A stretch of DNA of 64,000 nucleotides from JANMDN01 sp031376285 (GCA_031376285.1 JANMDN010000045.1:4617-68616); one strand, 5' to 3'; positions 26,261 through 35,495 are shown, numbered from the stretch's first letter. The notes: generated by a model from the letters alone, not told the origin. Numbers and translations are program-made.

Positions 26261-28180
26261 GTGCCCTTGAGTATTCGACCCAGTAACCATCGACGATGGG
26301 TGCTCGAACGCCGCGGGGGGCATCTGAGACTTCTTGGCGCTGCCGTGTTCGCCGCCCTCCTCCTGTGGACCGTGTCTCCCGCCAGCGCGGCAGACCCGGT
26401 TGTTGCCGCCGCCGGGGACATTGCCTGTGAACCGACGCACCAGTACTTCAACGCGGGTGCGGGATCATCGACGTACTGCCATCAGCGGTACACATCGGAC
26501 CTTTTTGCCACCCAAGGCGTGTCGGCGGTGCTGCCGATTGGCGACATTCAGTACTGGTGTAGCGGGGCCGCCGCGTTCAGCCAGTCCTACGACCCGACGT
26601 GGGGTCGATCGAAGCCGTTGACGTTCCCGGCGGCCGGAAACCACGAGTACTACACGTCCGGTGGGACCGGCTGCGACACGACCGGCCAAGGCTTGGGCTA
26701 CTTCGGGTACTTTGGGTCCGCGGCGGGTGACCCGGCGAAGGGCTACTACTCGTATGACATCGGGGCGTGGCACATGATCGCCCTCAACACCAACTGCGCC
26801 AAGGTGGGAGGCTGCGGTCCCGGCTCTGCGCAGGATCTGTGGCTGAAGGCTGATCTGGCGGCGCACCCAACCTCGTGCACGCTCGCGTACTTCCACTACC
26901 CGCTGTTCTCGTCAAAGACCCCGCTCACCTCGGCCAGGACCCTCTGGGAGAGCCTCTACAGCGGCGGGGCCGATGTGGTCTTGAGCGCCCACGTGCACAA
27001 CTACGAACGTTTCGCGCCGCAGACTCCCGCGGGAGTGGCCGACCCATTGACTGGGATCCGCGAGTTCGTCGTCGGCACGGGGGGGATGAGCCTCGAGGGA
27101 TTCCCGACGACGATTGCGGCCAATAGCGAGGTTCGCTCGCGCAGTTTTGGCGTACTCAATCTCACGCTCCGCTCGATGGGCTACGACTGGCAGTTCGCGC
27201 CGGATGGAAGAAACGGCAACACGTTCAGCGACACCGGCTCGGGTTTTTGCCACGCTCCTCCCGGCAACGCCGACACGACGCTTCCGACGGTTTCGGTGAC
27301 CGCGCCAGCGAGCGGTGCGACCGTCACTGGTACGACGACGATCTCGGCGAATGCCACTGACGCCGGTGGGGTCAACCGCGTGGAGTTCCTTGTCGATGGC
27401 GTGACCGTCGGCACCGACACGAGCGCCCCGTACGCCATCTCGTGGAACTCCACGACCGTGGCCGACGGGTCGCGGACGATCAACGCGCGGGCAGTCGACA
27501 ACGCGGGTAACCAGGCCACGGCTTCTGTCAGCGTGACTGTCAACAACACGTCGCCCCCGCCGGCGCAGATCGCGCGGCGGGCCGAAGCAACCAGCTCGGG
27601 CACCTCAAGCGGAGCCAGCATCGCGATCCCATCTGGGATCGTCGCCGGCGACGGGATCGTCGTCATCGCGACGACGTCATCCTCGAGCACAACGTACCCG
27701 TCCAACCCAACCGGCTGGACGCGCATCGCAAACAGAGCGGGGGCGGACTTCAACTCGGCCGCCTGGTACCGCGTCGCGCTCGCGGGAGACGCGGGGACGA
27801 CGGTGACCTTTCCGAGTAGCTCGGCGACCGACTACTGGACGGCAGGGCTCGTCGCGTACTCGAACACGAACGCACAGGCTCCCCTCGACCTGTTCGCGAC
27901 AGCTGCTCCTGCCGGCCTGGTGCAGAGCGTGACGCCGGGGCCGATCTTGCCCAGCCAGCCGGCCGGGATGATCGTGTCGTTTGCCGTTGCGGATGTCTCG
28001 TCGGCGCGCACCTGGACCGAGGACGGCGGCACGGAGATCTTCGACGTCAGGCCGACGAACCTGTCGATCGTGGCGAACGAGCAACTGCAGACCGCCCCCA
28101 CGTCCATTTCACGCACGCTCACGATCTCGGGCACCACCCAGGAACTCGCGGGCTACATCATCGCGTTGAAGCCTGCGTAG
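26261..28180 (+). CDS. Secreted calcineurin-like metallophosphoesterase with Ig-like and beta-rich C-terminal domains
   Basis: Signal peptide at residues 20-44 (AVFAALLLWTVSPASAADP). The dinuclear-metal phosphoesterase motifs are in order: AAAGDIACE (about 50-58), PIGDIQYW, AAGNHEYY, AYFHYPLF and SAHVHNYER (about 247). Around 340-430 is a bacterial Ig-like domain (VSVTAPASGATVTGTTTISA). It is followed by a roughly 200-residue beta-rich domain that may be a wall- or carbohydrate-binding module. AGGAGA lies before the GTG. It resembles purple-acid-phosphatase-like secreted enzymes, and phosphate scavenging is a reasonable guess. A strong terminator follows. Confidence 0.88.
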   Translation: MPLSIRPSNHRRWVLERRGGHLRLLGAAVFAALLLWTVSPASAADPVVAAAGDIACEPTHQYFNAGAGSSTYCHQRYTSDLFATQGVSAVLPIGDIQYWCSGAAAFSQSYDPTWGRSKPLTFPAAGNHEYYTSGGTGCDTTGQGLGYFGYFGSAAGDPAKGYYSYDIGAWHMIALNTNCAKVGGCGPGSAQDLWLKADLAAHPTSCTLAYFHYPLFSSKTPLTSARTLWESLYSGGADVVLSAHVHNYERFAPQTPAGVADPLTGIREFVVGTGGMSLEGFPTTIAANSEVRSRSFGVLNLTLRSMGYDWQFAPDGRNGNTFSDTGSGFCHAPPGNADTTLPTVSVTAPASGATVTGTTTISANATDAGGVNRVEFLVDGVTVGTDTSAPYAISWNSTTVADGSRTINARAVDNAGNQATASVSVTVNNTSPPPAQIARRAEATSSGTSSGASIAIPSGIVAGDGIVVIATTSSSSTTYPSNPTGWTRIANRAGADFNSAAWYRVALAGDAGTTVTFPSSSATDYWTAGLVAYSNTNAQAPLDLFATAAPAGLVQSVTPGPILPSQPAGMIVSFAVADVSSARTWTEDGGTEIFDVRPTNLSIVANEQLQTAPTSISRTLTISGTTQELAGYIIALKPA

Positions 28181-28211
28181 GCCTCAGCGGGGCAATCGAC
28201 ATCGGTCGCTG

Positions 28212-28242
28212 CCCCCCGGCTCGGAGAGTCCGAGCCGGGGGG
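28212..28242. terminator. Strong bidirectional hairpin between phosphoesterase gene and nadC
   Basis: A perfect 14-bp stem (CCCCCCGGCTCGGA paired with TCCGAGCCGGGGGG) with a 3-base loop sits between two convergent stop codons. It has no T-tract, as is common in very GC-rich genomes. It would end transcription from both sides. Confidence 0.8.
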
Positions 28243-28243
28243 G

Positions 28244-29083
28244 CTAGCCGGCTCGCATGTCGAGCCCAAGGTCCAACACTGGCGCGGAGTGCGTCAGCGC
28301 TCCGACGCTGATCGCGTCGACGCCGCACGCCGCGGCCGCCGCCGCCCGCTCCAAGTCCATCCGTCCCGACGCCTCGAGTTTGGCGCGCCCGCGGTTGATT
28401 CGCACCGCATGCCGCATCGTGGCGATGTCCATGTTGTCGAGCAGTATCCAGTCGACCTCGCAGGCGAGGGCGCGCTCGACGCCCTGGAGATCGTCGGATT
28501 CGACCTGGACGATCACCCCGGGAAGACGCTTACGTGCCAGGCGAACAACGTTTGCGAGGCTCTCTCCGGCAAGCGCGAGGTGGTTGTCCTTGACGAGCAC
28601 TCGGTCGAAGAGGCCCATGCGGTGGTTGGTGCCACCTCCCGCGAGGACAGCTCCCTTCTCGAGCTGACGCCAACCGGGCGTCGTCTTTCGGGTGTCGAGG
28701 ACGAGTGCCGGGCGGCACGCGGCCACGTAGGCGGCCGTCATCGTCGCGATCCCGGAGAGGTGGCTCACGAAGTTCAGAAGGGTGCGCTCGGCGGCGAGGA
28801 CGGTTCGCGCCGGGCCCGTGATCCGGACGACGGCTTGGCCGGCTCCGAGCGTCGCGCCGTCCTTGCAGAGCCACTCGGCCGCGAGCTCGGCTTGACGGAC
28901 GACTTCCGCTCCCGCCTCCCGCCCCGCAAACACGCCAGGGGAGCGGGCGACGACCTCCGCGATCGCGAAGGTGTCCTCGGGGATCATCAGCTGCGATGTG
29001 ATGTCGCCACGCTTGCCGAGGTCTTCGGCGAGCGCGGCGGCGACGAGCGCTGGCAGGCGCATCGCTGCGGTTCCGTATTTCAC
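28244..29083 (-). CDS. nadC: Nicotinate-nucleotide pyrophosphorylase (quinolinate phosphoribosyltransferase)
   Basis: Converts quinolinate and PRPP to nicotinate mononucleotide. Motifs are AEDLGKRGDITSQLMIPED, RTLLNFVSHLSGIATMTAAY, LDTRKTTPGWRQLEKGAVLA, GGTNHRMGLFDRVLVKDNHL and the C-terminal ASGRMDLE and GVDAISVGALTHS. It has 279 residues. It is the last gene of nadB-nadA-nadC, 95 bases after nadA. ATG 29083 is used; ATG 29062 is possible. Confidence 0.95.
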   Translation of the reverse strand: MKYGTAAMRLPALVAAALAEDLGKRGDITSQLMIPEDTFAIAEVVARSPGVFAGREAGAEVVRQAELAAEWLCKDGATLGAGQAVVRITGPARTVLAAERTLLNFVSHLSGIATMTAAYVAACRPALVLDTRKTTPGWRQLEKGAVLAGGGTNHRMGLFDRVLVKDNHLALAGESLANVVRLARKRLPGVIVQVESDDLQGVERALACEVDWILLDNMDIATMRHAVRINRGRAKLEASGRMDLERAAAAAACGVDAISVGALTHSAPVLDLGLDMRAG

Positions 29084-29178
29084 GGGCCGAGCATACGGAT
29101 TCGCGGGCCGGCACCGTCGTCATTTGGCCTGGGCGAACGACCTTCCTCGACGTCGTCGCGGCCGGCACCTGCGTTTGC

Positions 29179-30285
29179 TCAGATCGCGAGCATTCGATCA
29201 AGCGCGAGGCGGGCAAGCCGCGCCATCTCGTCGTCGACCACGATCTCGTTCACGACCTCGCCTGCGACGAGCGACTCCAGACACCAGGTGAGCTTCGGCA
29301 GGGTGATTCGGTTCATCGTCACGCACGGGCAGGCATTGTCTTCGAGGCAGAAGATGCGCTTGTCGGGGTGCTGCTGGCGCAGGCGATTCACCAGATTCCA
29401 GTCCGTGCCGATGCCGATCGCTGAGCCGGCCGGAAGCTCCTCGCAGCGGCGGATGATGTACTCGGTCGAGCCATCTTCGTCGGCGGCCTCGACGACCGGG
29501 CGCGGGCATTCCGGGTGGACGATGATGCGTACGCTCGGATCCTCGTCCCGGGCAGCGGCGATCTGGCGGACGTTGAAGCGGGTGTGGACGTTGCAGAAGC
29601 CCTTCCAGAGGATGACGTCCGCCGCGCGCAGGTCGTCGGCTGCGAGACCTCCGGTCTCGGCCTTGCGGGGGTTCCAGACAAGGGGGACGTCGGGGTCGAT
29701 CCCGAGGCGGGCGGCGGTGTTGCGGCCGAGGTGCTCGTCAGGGAAGAAGAAAACCGCGTCGCCGCGCTCGAAGGCCCAGCGGAAGGCTCGCTCGGCGTTC
29801 CCCGATGTGCAGACCGCGCCGCCGTGCTCGCCGACGAATGCCTTGAGGTCGGCACCGGAGTTCATGTAGGTGAGCGGAATGATCGTCTTGCCCGGCAGCG
29901 TCTCGGTGAGCTGGGTCCATGCGTCGCGGACGGTGAAGATGTCGGCGCACTCGGCAAGGTGACAGCCCGCACCGAGGTCGGGGAGAATGACTCGCTGGTG
30001 AGGTTGCGCGAGGATGTCGGCTGCCTCGGCCATGAAGTAGACGCCGCAGAAGAGGACGTACTCGGCCTGGGCTGCCTCCGCGCCGCGCCGGGCAAGGAGG
30101 TACGAGTCGCCGGTGATGTCAGCGAACTCCATCACCTCGTCCTTTTGGTAGTGGTGGCCGAGGATGACGGCACGCTCACCCAGTTCGTGGCGAGCGGCCC
30201 AGGCGCGCTCGACAAGCTCGGCGCGCGGCGTGTCATCGTCGGGGACGGGAATCGTGCAGACGACGGGCCCTGTGGCGGTGGTCAC
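29179..30285 (-). CDS. nadA: Quinolinate synthase NadA (4Fe-4S)
   Basis: Condenses iminoaspartate with dihydroxyacetone phosphate to quinolinate. Motifs are VILGHHYQKDEVMEFADITG, FCGVYFMAEAADIL, LPDLGAGCHLAECAD, YMNSGADLKAF, IVHPECPRPV and LEDNACPCVTMN. The conserved cysteines for the iron-sulphur cluster lie in these FCGV, HPECP and CPC regions. It has 368 residues. The start overlaps the nadB stop by four bases. Confidence 0.95.
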   Translation of the reverse strand: MTTATGPVVCTIPVPDDDTPRAELVERAWAARHELGERAVILGHHYQKDEVMEFADITGDSYLLARRGAEAAQAEYVLFCGVYFMAEAADILAQPHQRVILPDLGAGCHLAECADIFTVRDAWTQLTETLPGKTIIPLTYMNSGADLKAFVGEHGGAVCTSGNAERAFRWAFERGDAVFFFPDEHLGRNTAARLGIDPDVPLVWNPRKAETGGLAADDLRAADVILWKGFCNVHTRFNVRQIAAARDEDPSVRIIVHPECPRPVVEAADEDGSTEYIIRRCEELPAGSAIGIGTDWNLVNRLRQQHPDKRIFCLEDNACPCVTMNRITLPKLTWCLESLVAGEVVNEIVVDDEMARLARLALDRMLAI

Positions 30286-31847
30286 GCGGCCTCCTTGCGG
30301 GCACGAGGGCCCTGGTTGAGTGGCACGTCGATCGGCTCACCGGCTCGCCAGGCGATCCGCACGAGCCAGCGGGGGTCCTGGTCGGGGAAGTCGGTCCGGA
30401 AGTGACCGCCGCGGCTCTCCTGGCGAATCAGCGCCGCGGCGACCATCAGCTCGGCGACGTCTCGGAGGTTGCCGGTCTCGTGATCGTCGCCCGAAGGCGC
30501 GTGCCCGAGGATCGCTGCCGCGGCGGTAAGGCCCGTCGCGTCGCGAACGACCCCCGCGTGCTCCCAGATCTCGCCCTGGAGCGTTGCGCGCCAGTTCGCC
30601 TCGACCGGGCGGGGCGCGCGGGTCGGCGCGGGATCGGCGTTCGACCACTCGGCCATGTCGACGGCCCCGGCGCACCGCACGGCCATCGTCGCGGCCTCGA
30701 GCAGGCTGTTCGAGGCGAGGCGGTTCGCGCCGTGCGCACCCGTGCAGGCGCATTCGCCGATCGCCCAGAGTCTCGGCACGGTCGTGCGCCCCCAGGTGTC
30801 AGTCAGCGCTCCGCCCATCGCGTAGTGGGTCGCCGGCGTGACCGGGATCGTATCGCGCGCGAGGTCGAGGCCATGCTCACGGCACGCCGCGGCGACGGTG
30901 GGAAAGTGGTTGTAGACCCCGGCCGGCTTGAGGTGTCGCAGGTCGAGGGTCACGTCGCGGTCGTCGGCGGCCGCCTGCGCGGCAATCGCCCGGGCGACGA
31001 CGTCGCGCGGTCCGAGCTCCGCCATGGGGTGAAGCGCCAGCATGAATCGATTCCCGCGGGCGTCGCGCAAGTAGGCGCCAGCGCCCCGGACCGCTTCGCT
31101 GACAAGGGCGAGAGGGGAGTGGCCGAGGGCGAGGGCGGTCGGGTGGAACTGGACGAGCTCGAGGTCGGCCAGCAGCGCGCCGGCACGGTGGGCAAGGGCC
31201 GCACCGTCGGCGGTCGCAACGGACGGGTTGGTCGTCCGCGAAAAGAGGTGCCCCATTCCACCGGTGGCGAGCACAGTCGCGCGGCCGTCGAGGCGACGCC
31301 GTTCCCCGGAGGGCTCCCGCACCCAGAGCCCTCGCGCCTCTCCGGCCTCGACGACGACCTCGAGGGCGACGGTCCGCTCGCGGATGTCGATCCTCGGGTC
31401 GGCTCGCACCACGGCGACCAGCGCGGCGACGATGTGCGCGCCGGTTGCGTCACCGCCGGCGTGGACGACGCGGGGTCGGTCGTGAGCCCCTTCCATGGCA
31501 AGCGCGAGCGTGCCATCGGGGTCGCGGTCGAAGGCGACGCCGAGGTCGATCAGCTCTTGCACACGAGCGGGCCCGTCCTCACAGATCACGGCGACCGCGC
31601 TCGGGTCACAGAGGCCAGCGCCAGCGGCGAGGGTGTCGGCGATGTGCCAGGCGGGGGTATCGCCGATGCCAACGGCGGCGGCGAGCCCTCCCTGGGCGTG
31701 CTGGCTACTGCCGGCGTCGATCACACCCTTGGTGACGAGGATGACCGGACCGCTGCGCGCGAGGTGGTGGGCGGCGAGCATCCCCGCCAGGCCGGAGCCG
31801 ACGACGATGACGGGGTCTTGGTGGTGGTGGTGTGCGGGTGAGTTCAT
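30282..31847 (-). CDS. nadB: L-aspartate oxidase NadB
   Basis: FAD enzyme oxidising L-aspartate to iminoaspartate, the first step of de novo NAD synthesis. The N-terminal FAD motif is VIVVGSGLAGMLAAHHLARS. HAQGGLAAAVG, the RTTNPSVATADGAALAHRAG region, QFHPTALAL and the C-terminal GECACTGAHGANRLASNSLL are typical of NadB. It has 521 residues. A His run (HHHH) follows the first five residues and has no assigned role. The ATG lies eight bases from a perfect inverted repeat that probably controls the operon. Confidence 0.95.
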   Translation of the reverse strand: MNSPAHHHHQDPVIVVGSGLAGMLAAHHLARSGPVILVTKGVIDAGSSQHAQGGLAAAVGIGDTPAWHIADTLAAGAGLCDPSAVAVICEDGPARVQELIDLGVAFDRDPDGTLALAMEGAHDRPRVVHAGGDATGAHIVAALVAVVRADPRIDIRERTVALEVVVEAGEARGLWVREPSGERRRLDGRATVLATGGMGHLFSRTTNPSVATADGAALAHRAGALLADLELVQFHPTALALGHSPLALVSEAVRGAGAYLRDARGNRFMLALHPMAELGPRDVVARAIAAQAAADDRDVTLDLRHLKPAGVYNHFPTVAAACREHGLDLARDTIPVTPATHYAMGGALTDTWGRTTVPRLWAIGECACTGAHGANRLASNSLLEAATMAVRCAGAVDMAEWSNADPAPTRAPRPVEANWRATLQGEIWEHAGVVRDATGLTAAAAILGHAPSGDDHETGNLRDVAELMVAAALIRQESRGGHFRTDFPDQDPRWLVRIAWRAGEPIDVPLNQGPRARKEAA

Positions 31848-31854
31848 GTCAACC

Positions 31855-31884
31855 TGACGTAAAGTACAGGGGGAGTTTACGTCA
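31855..31884. promoter_or_regulatory. Candidate operator of the nadBAC operon: perfect 9-bp inverted repeat
   Basis: TGACGTAAA (31855-31863) and TTTACGTCA (31876-31884) are perfect inverted copies, 21 bases centre to centre, i.e. two helical turns. On the minus strand a -35-like TTGTCA lies just upstream and a -10-like TGTACT lies between the arms, so a bound dimer would block the promoter. A further ACGTCA half-site is at 31903-31908, towards hisC. By position this may be an NAD-responsive repressor site, but the regulator cannot be named from sequence. Confidence 0.65.
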
Positions 31885-31934
31885 TTCTGACAATAGAGAC
31901 CAACGTCACAAGCGCTGGGTTACAGACCGTCGTC

Positions 31935-31943
31935 TGGCAGAAT
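31935..31943 (+). promoter_or_regulatory. Extended -10 element upstream of hisC
   Basis: TGGCAGAAT (TGG plus CAGAAT) ends nine bases before the GTG at 31953. The leader would be only a few bases. Confidence 0.35.
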
Positions 31944-31952
31944 CCCGCGCCC

Positions 31953-33113
31953 GTGGCCGAACAGCAGACGACAACCGTGCGAATCTCTCCGCGAGTGGCC
32001 GCGATGCCGGGCTACGAGGCGGGGCTCACGATCGCCGAGGTGCTCGCGAGCTATGGACTGAGCGACGCCATCAAGCTCGCGTCGAACGAGAGCCCGTACC
32101 CGCCGATTCCGTCTGTCGCGGAGGTGGTCGCAGCTGCCGCCGTCGACCTGAACCGCTATCCCGACGCCGCGGGCCGAGCCCTCCGCGCCGACCTCGCCGA
32201 TCGCCACGGCGTCCGCCCCGACCAGGTGGCGCTCGGAAACGGTTCGTGCGAGCTGATCCTGCTCCTCGGCCAAGCGCTCCTCGATCCCGGGACGACAGTC
32301 GTACACGCCGATCCGTCCTTTGCGATCTATCCGTTCCTCGCCGCGGCGAATGGGGCAGTGGCGGTCGCGGTGCCTCTGGCAGACGATCAGGGGCACGACC
32401 TGGCGTCGATGGCAGCCGCAGTCGACGAGCGCACTCGGCTCGTGGTGATCTGCAATCCCAACAACCCGACCGGGGTCTACCGCTCGGCCGGGGTGATCGA
32501 GGCGTTCCTCGATGAGCTACCGGATGACCTGGCGGTGCTCGTCGACGAGGCATACTTCGACTTCGTCAGCGAGCGCGACTCGGGCCGCACGCTCGCCCTC
32601 GCACGCACCCGCCCGAACCTCATCGTGACGCGGACCTTCAGCAAGGCCTATGGGCTCTGCGGCCTGCGCGTCGGTTACGCGATCGGGAGCGCCGACCTCG
32701 TCCAGGCCATTGACCGCGTCCGCCAGCCATTCAACGTCAACCACATCGCCCAGCTCGCCGCCCGTGAGGGGCTTCGTCATCCGGCCGAGATGGATCGGCG
32801 GATCCAAGCGACGGTCGCGGAGCGCGAGCGCGTTGCGAACCTGCTTGCCGAGGCGGGGGAGGGCTTTACGCGGAGCCAGGCGAACTTTATTCTGTTGAGA
32901 GCGGGCTCGGACGACGCAGGCGACGGTCGTCGGGTTCACGAAGCGCTCTTGCGGAGCGGCGTCATCGTTCGCGATGGCGGCGCGCTTGGATGTCCGGGCT
33001 GGCTTCGTGTCACCATTGGCCTGCCAGACGAGAATGACCGCTTTCTCGCGGCCCTTGCCGGGATCCGCGAAACGCCCACGGAACGAGCAACCGAAGGATG
33101 GCAGTCGCAATGA
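31953..33113 (+). CDS. hisC: Histidinol-phosphate / aromatic aminotransferase (class I/II, PLP)
   Basis: Fold-type I aminotransferase of 386 residues. Motifs include KLASNESPYPPIP, GNGSCELILLLGQALL, the CNPNNPTG loop, DEAYFDF and the PLP-lysine motif TRTFSKAYGLCGLRVGYAIG. This matches HisC. The gene overlaps that of DAHP synthase and lies far from any other his gene, so aromatic aminotransferase activity (prephenate, phenylpyruvate) is a serious alternative, as HisC-type enzymes often have both. GTG start; divergent from nadB. Confidence 0.85.
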   Translation: MAEQQTTTVRISPRVAAMPGYEAGLTIAEVLASYGLSDAIKLASNESPYPPIPSVAEVVAAAAVDLNRYPDAAGRALRADLADRHGVRPDQVALGNGSCELILLLGQALLDPGTTVVHADPSFAIYPFLAAANGAVAVAVPLADDQGHDLASMAAAVDERTRLVVICNPNNPTGVYRSAGVIEAFLDELPDDLAVLVDEAYFDFVSERDSGRTLALARTRPNLIVTRTFSKAYGLCGLRVGYAIGSADLVQAIDRVRQPFNVNHIAQLAAREGLRHPAEMDRRIQATVAERERVANLLAEAGEGFTRSQANFILLRAGSDDAGDGRRVHEALLRSGVIVRDGGALGCPGWLRVTIGLPDENDRFLAALAGIRETPTERATEGWQSQ

Positions 33114-34159
33114 TGATCGTGATGAAAGACGGAGCGACGGACGAGCAGATCGATCACGTCCTCGAACGGATTGCCTCGGCTGGCGCGACGGCCCACATCT
33201 CGCGCGGCGAGTTTGTCACCGTCATCGGTGCGATCGGTGATGACCGCCAACTGGTCGCCACGCTCGACCTCGAGGGTGTCGCGGGTGTGGAGAAGGTCGT
33301 CCCAATCCTCAAGCCGTACAAGCTCGTCTCCCGCGAGTTCTCCGCTGAGGATCTCGTTGTGACCGCAGGTGGCGCCAGGATCGGCGGTGGTTCGTTCGGT
33401 CTCATCGCCGGCCCCTGCACCGTCGAAACGCGCGACCAAACCCTCACAACCGCGGCGATCGTCAAGGCAGCCGGGGCCGGACTGCTCCGTGGCGGGGCCT
33501 ACAAGCCGCGGAGTTCTCCGTACACATTCCAGGGCCTCGGCAAGCCGGCACTTGAGATTCTCATGGAGGCGAGGGAGTTGACGGGCCTCCCGATCGTGAC
33601 CGAGTTGATGGACGTCCGGCAGATCGATGACGTCGTCGAGGTCGCCGACATGATCCAACTCGGCACTCGCAACATGCAGAACTTCGATCTTCTGCGCGAG
33701 GTCGGCCGGCTCGATACCCCGGTGCTCCTCAAGCGGGGCATGTCGAGCACCATCGAAGAGTGGCTTCTGTCGGCTGAGTACATCGCGAAGGAAGGCAACG
33801 ACCAGATCGTCCTGTGCGAGCGCGGCATCCGCACCTTCGAGACCGCCACTCGTGGGACGCTCGATATTTCGGCGATCCCGGTCGTCAAGGGGCTCTCCCG
33901 GTTGCCGGTCATCGTCGACCCGTCCCACGCCGCTGGCCGGCGCGACCTCATTCTCCCGATGGCGCGCGCGGCGGTCGTCGCTGGCGCCGACGGCCTGATC
34001 GTCGAGGTTCACCCGGATCCGGAGCAGGCGCTGTGCGACGGGCCGCAGGCGCTCCGCGGAGACGGGTTCGCCGCATGGGTGGCCGACGTCAAGCGCTGCG
34101 TCGACCTCATGGGAAAGATCATGGCCGGGGGCGAGACCGCGGTCGTCGGAGCGATCTAG
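33098..34159 (+). CDS. aroF: 3-deoxy-7-phosphoheptulonate (DAHP) synthase, type I-beta with N-terminal regulatory domain
   Basis: First shikimate-pathway enzyme. Residues 1-75 form a ferredoxin-like domain (MIVMKDGATDEQIDHVLERI), as in the Thermotoga enzyme, where it mediates feedback by aromatic amino acids. The KDO8P-like barrel follows with GLIAGPCTVETRDQTL, RGGAYKPRSSPYTFQGLG, MQNFDLLREVG, VLLKRGMSSTIEEWL and PVIVDPSHAAGRRDLI. Several starts are possible: ATG 33098 overlaps hisC by 16 bases; ATG 33110 or 33113 fits the family start better and has AAGGA upstream. Confidence 0.93.
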   Translation: MAVAMMIVMKDGATDEQIDHVLERIASAGATAHISRGEFVTVIGAIGDDRQLVATLDLEGVAGVEKVVPILKPYKLVSREFSAEDLVVTAGGARIGGGSFGLIAGPCTVETRDQTLTTAAIVKAAGAGLLRGGAYKPRSSPYTFQGLGKPALEILMEARELTGLPIVTELMDVRQIDDVVEVADMIQLGTRNMQNFDLLREVGRLDTPVLLKRGMSSTIEEWLLSAEYIAKEGNDQIVLCERGIRTFETATRGTLDISAIPVVKGLSRLPVIVDPSHAAGRRDLILPMARAAVVAGADGLIVEVHPDPEQALCDGPQALRGDGFAAWVADVKRCVDLMGKIMAGGETAVVGAI

Positions 34160-34259
34160 GCCGGAGATCCGTGGGGCTCCGGGCCTTCCGGACCTCCATT
34201 TTCGGCGAATCGGTTTCGGCGGCATGAGTCGAAATCAAAGCGCTCGCCGAGGCGGTCGG

Positions 34260-34265
34260 TAGCAT
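34260..34265 (+). promoter_or_regulatory. -10 element immediately upstream of the M29 peptidase gene
   Basis: TAGCAT ends six bases before the GTG at 34272, placing the transcription start on or next to the start codon (leaderless). No ribosome site is seen. Confidence 0.4.
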
Positions 34266-34271
34266 CGCCGC

Positions 34272-35495
34272 GTGATCAAAAAACAACAACGCCTCGACGC
34301 GTACGCCGACGTGGCGGTGCGTGTCGGCGCCAATGTCGCACCCGGGCAAGACGTCTACGTCGGCTGCCCGGTGGAGTTCGTCGACTTCGGGCGCGCGGTT
34401 GTCCGAGCCGCCTACCGCGCGGGAGCGCGCTACGTCGACATTCTCTACTGGGACCCGCACACGAAGCTCGCTCGCCTCAAACACGCGCCGGCCGAGAGCC
34501 TCGCCTGGACGCCGCCGTGGCTTGACCGGCGAAACGAGGCAAGCATCGAGGGTCACGCCGCACGCATCGGCATTCTGGGGGATGCCGAGCCTGAGCTGTA
34601 CGACGGGATCGACCCCGACCGGTTGATCATGGACCGGATGCCGCGCCTTGCCTCGTCGGTGCGCATCGCCATGGGCGACGAGGTCAACTGGACGCTCGTG
34701 TCGATCCCGGGAGCCGGTTGGGCGCGCCAGATCTTTGGCGAGCCCGACATCGAGCGGCTTTGGACCGCGGTCGCCCACGCGACGCGACTCGACGAGCCGG
34801 ATCCGGTTGCCGCTTGGAACGAACACACGCGGATGTTGGAACGACGAGCGGAGATCTTGACCGAGCGTGGTTTCGACGCGATTCGCTTTCGCGGTTCGGG
34901 GACCGACCTCACCGTCGGGATGCTTCCGGGCCACCATTGGCTCGGAGGGGGTGCGGTCACCGGCTGGGGCCGATCGTTTGTCCCCAACCTTCCGACCGAA
35001 GAGGTCTTCACCTCGCCGGACCGAATGCGGACTGAGGGCGTTGTGCGATCCACCCGACCACTGGCGCTGACCGCGGGTGGCGTCGTCGAAGGGCTCTGGA
35101 TGCGCTTCTCCGCGGGTCGATGCGTCGAGCTCGGGGCCGACAAGGGGGCCGACTTCGTCCGGGCCGAGATGGATCGCGACGACGGCGGGAACATGCTCGG
35201 CGAGGTCGCGATCGTTGATGGCAGCTCGCGAGTTGGACGCACCGGCATCACGTTCTTCGAAACACTCTACGACGAGAACGCGACCTGCCATATCGCCTAC
35301 GGCGGGGCCTACCCGCACGCGATGCCGGGCGCGGTTGGGCTCGAGCCCGAGGCGCGACGGGCCCTCGGGATGAACACCTCCGAGGTCCACACCGACTTCA
35401 TGATCGGCGGCCCCGAGGTCGAGGTCGACGGCATCGAGGCGGGCGGCGGAGCGGTCCCGATCCTCCGCGCGGACGTCTGGCAACTCGGAGAGTAG
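34272..35495 (+). CDS. M29-family metallo-aminopeptidase (AmpS/PepS type)
   Basis: Cytosolic two-metal aminopeptidase of 407 residues. The family features are an N-terminal domain beginning QRLDAYADVAVRVGANVAPG, the FRGSGTDLTVGMLPGHHW segment, the acidic NLPTEEVFTSPDR motif, GEVAIVDGSSRVG, the CHIAYGGAYPHAM histidine region and MNTSEVHTDFMIGG with the final His and Asp ligands. There is no signal peptide. GTG start. The 244-bp gap after it holds no convincing gene. Confidence 0.9.
   Translation: MIKKQQRLDAYADVAVRVGANVAPGQDVYVGCPVEFVDFGRAVVRAAYRAGARYVDILYWDPHTKLARLKHAPAESLAWTPPWLDRRNEASIEGHAARIGILGDAEPELYDGIDPDRLIMDRMPRLASSVRIAMGDEVNWTLVSIPGAGWARQIFGEPDIERLWTAVAHATRLDEPDPVAAWNEHTRMLERRAEILTERGFDAIRFRGSGTDLTVGMLPGHHWLGGGAVTGWGRSFVPNLPTEEVFTSPDRMRTEGVVRSTRPLALTAGGVVEGLWMRFSAGRCVELGADKGADFVRAEMDRDDGGNMLGEVAIVDGSSRVGRTGITFFETLYDENATCHIAYGGAYPHAMPGAVGLEPEARRALGMNTSEVHTDFMIGGPEVEVDGIEAGGGAVPILRADVWQLGE

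Noticed and set aside
28289..31841. Two long plus-strand reading frames (526 and 479 codons) opposite nadC/nadA and nadB.
   Set aside because: They are antisense to well-matched nad genes, are rich in Arg/Gly/Val from GC bias, and show no family motif.
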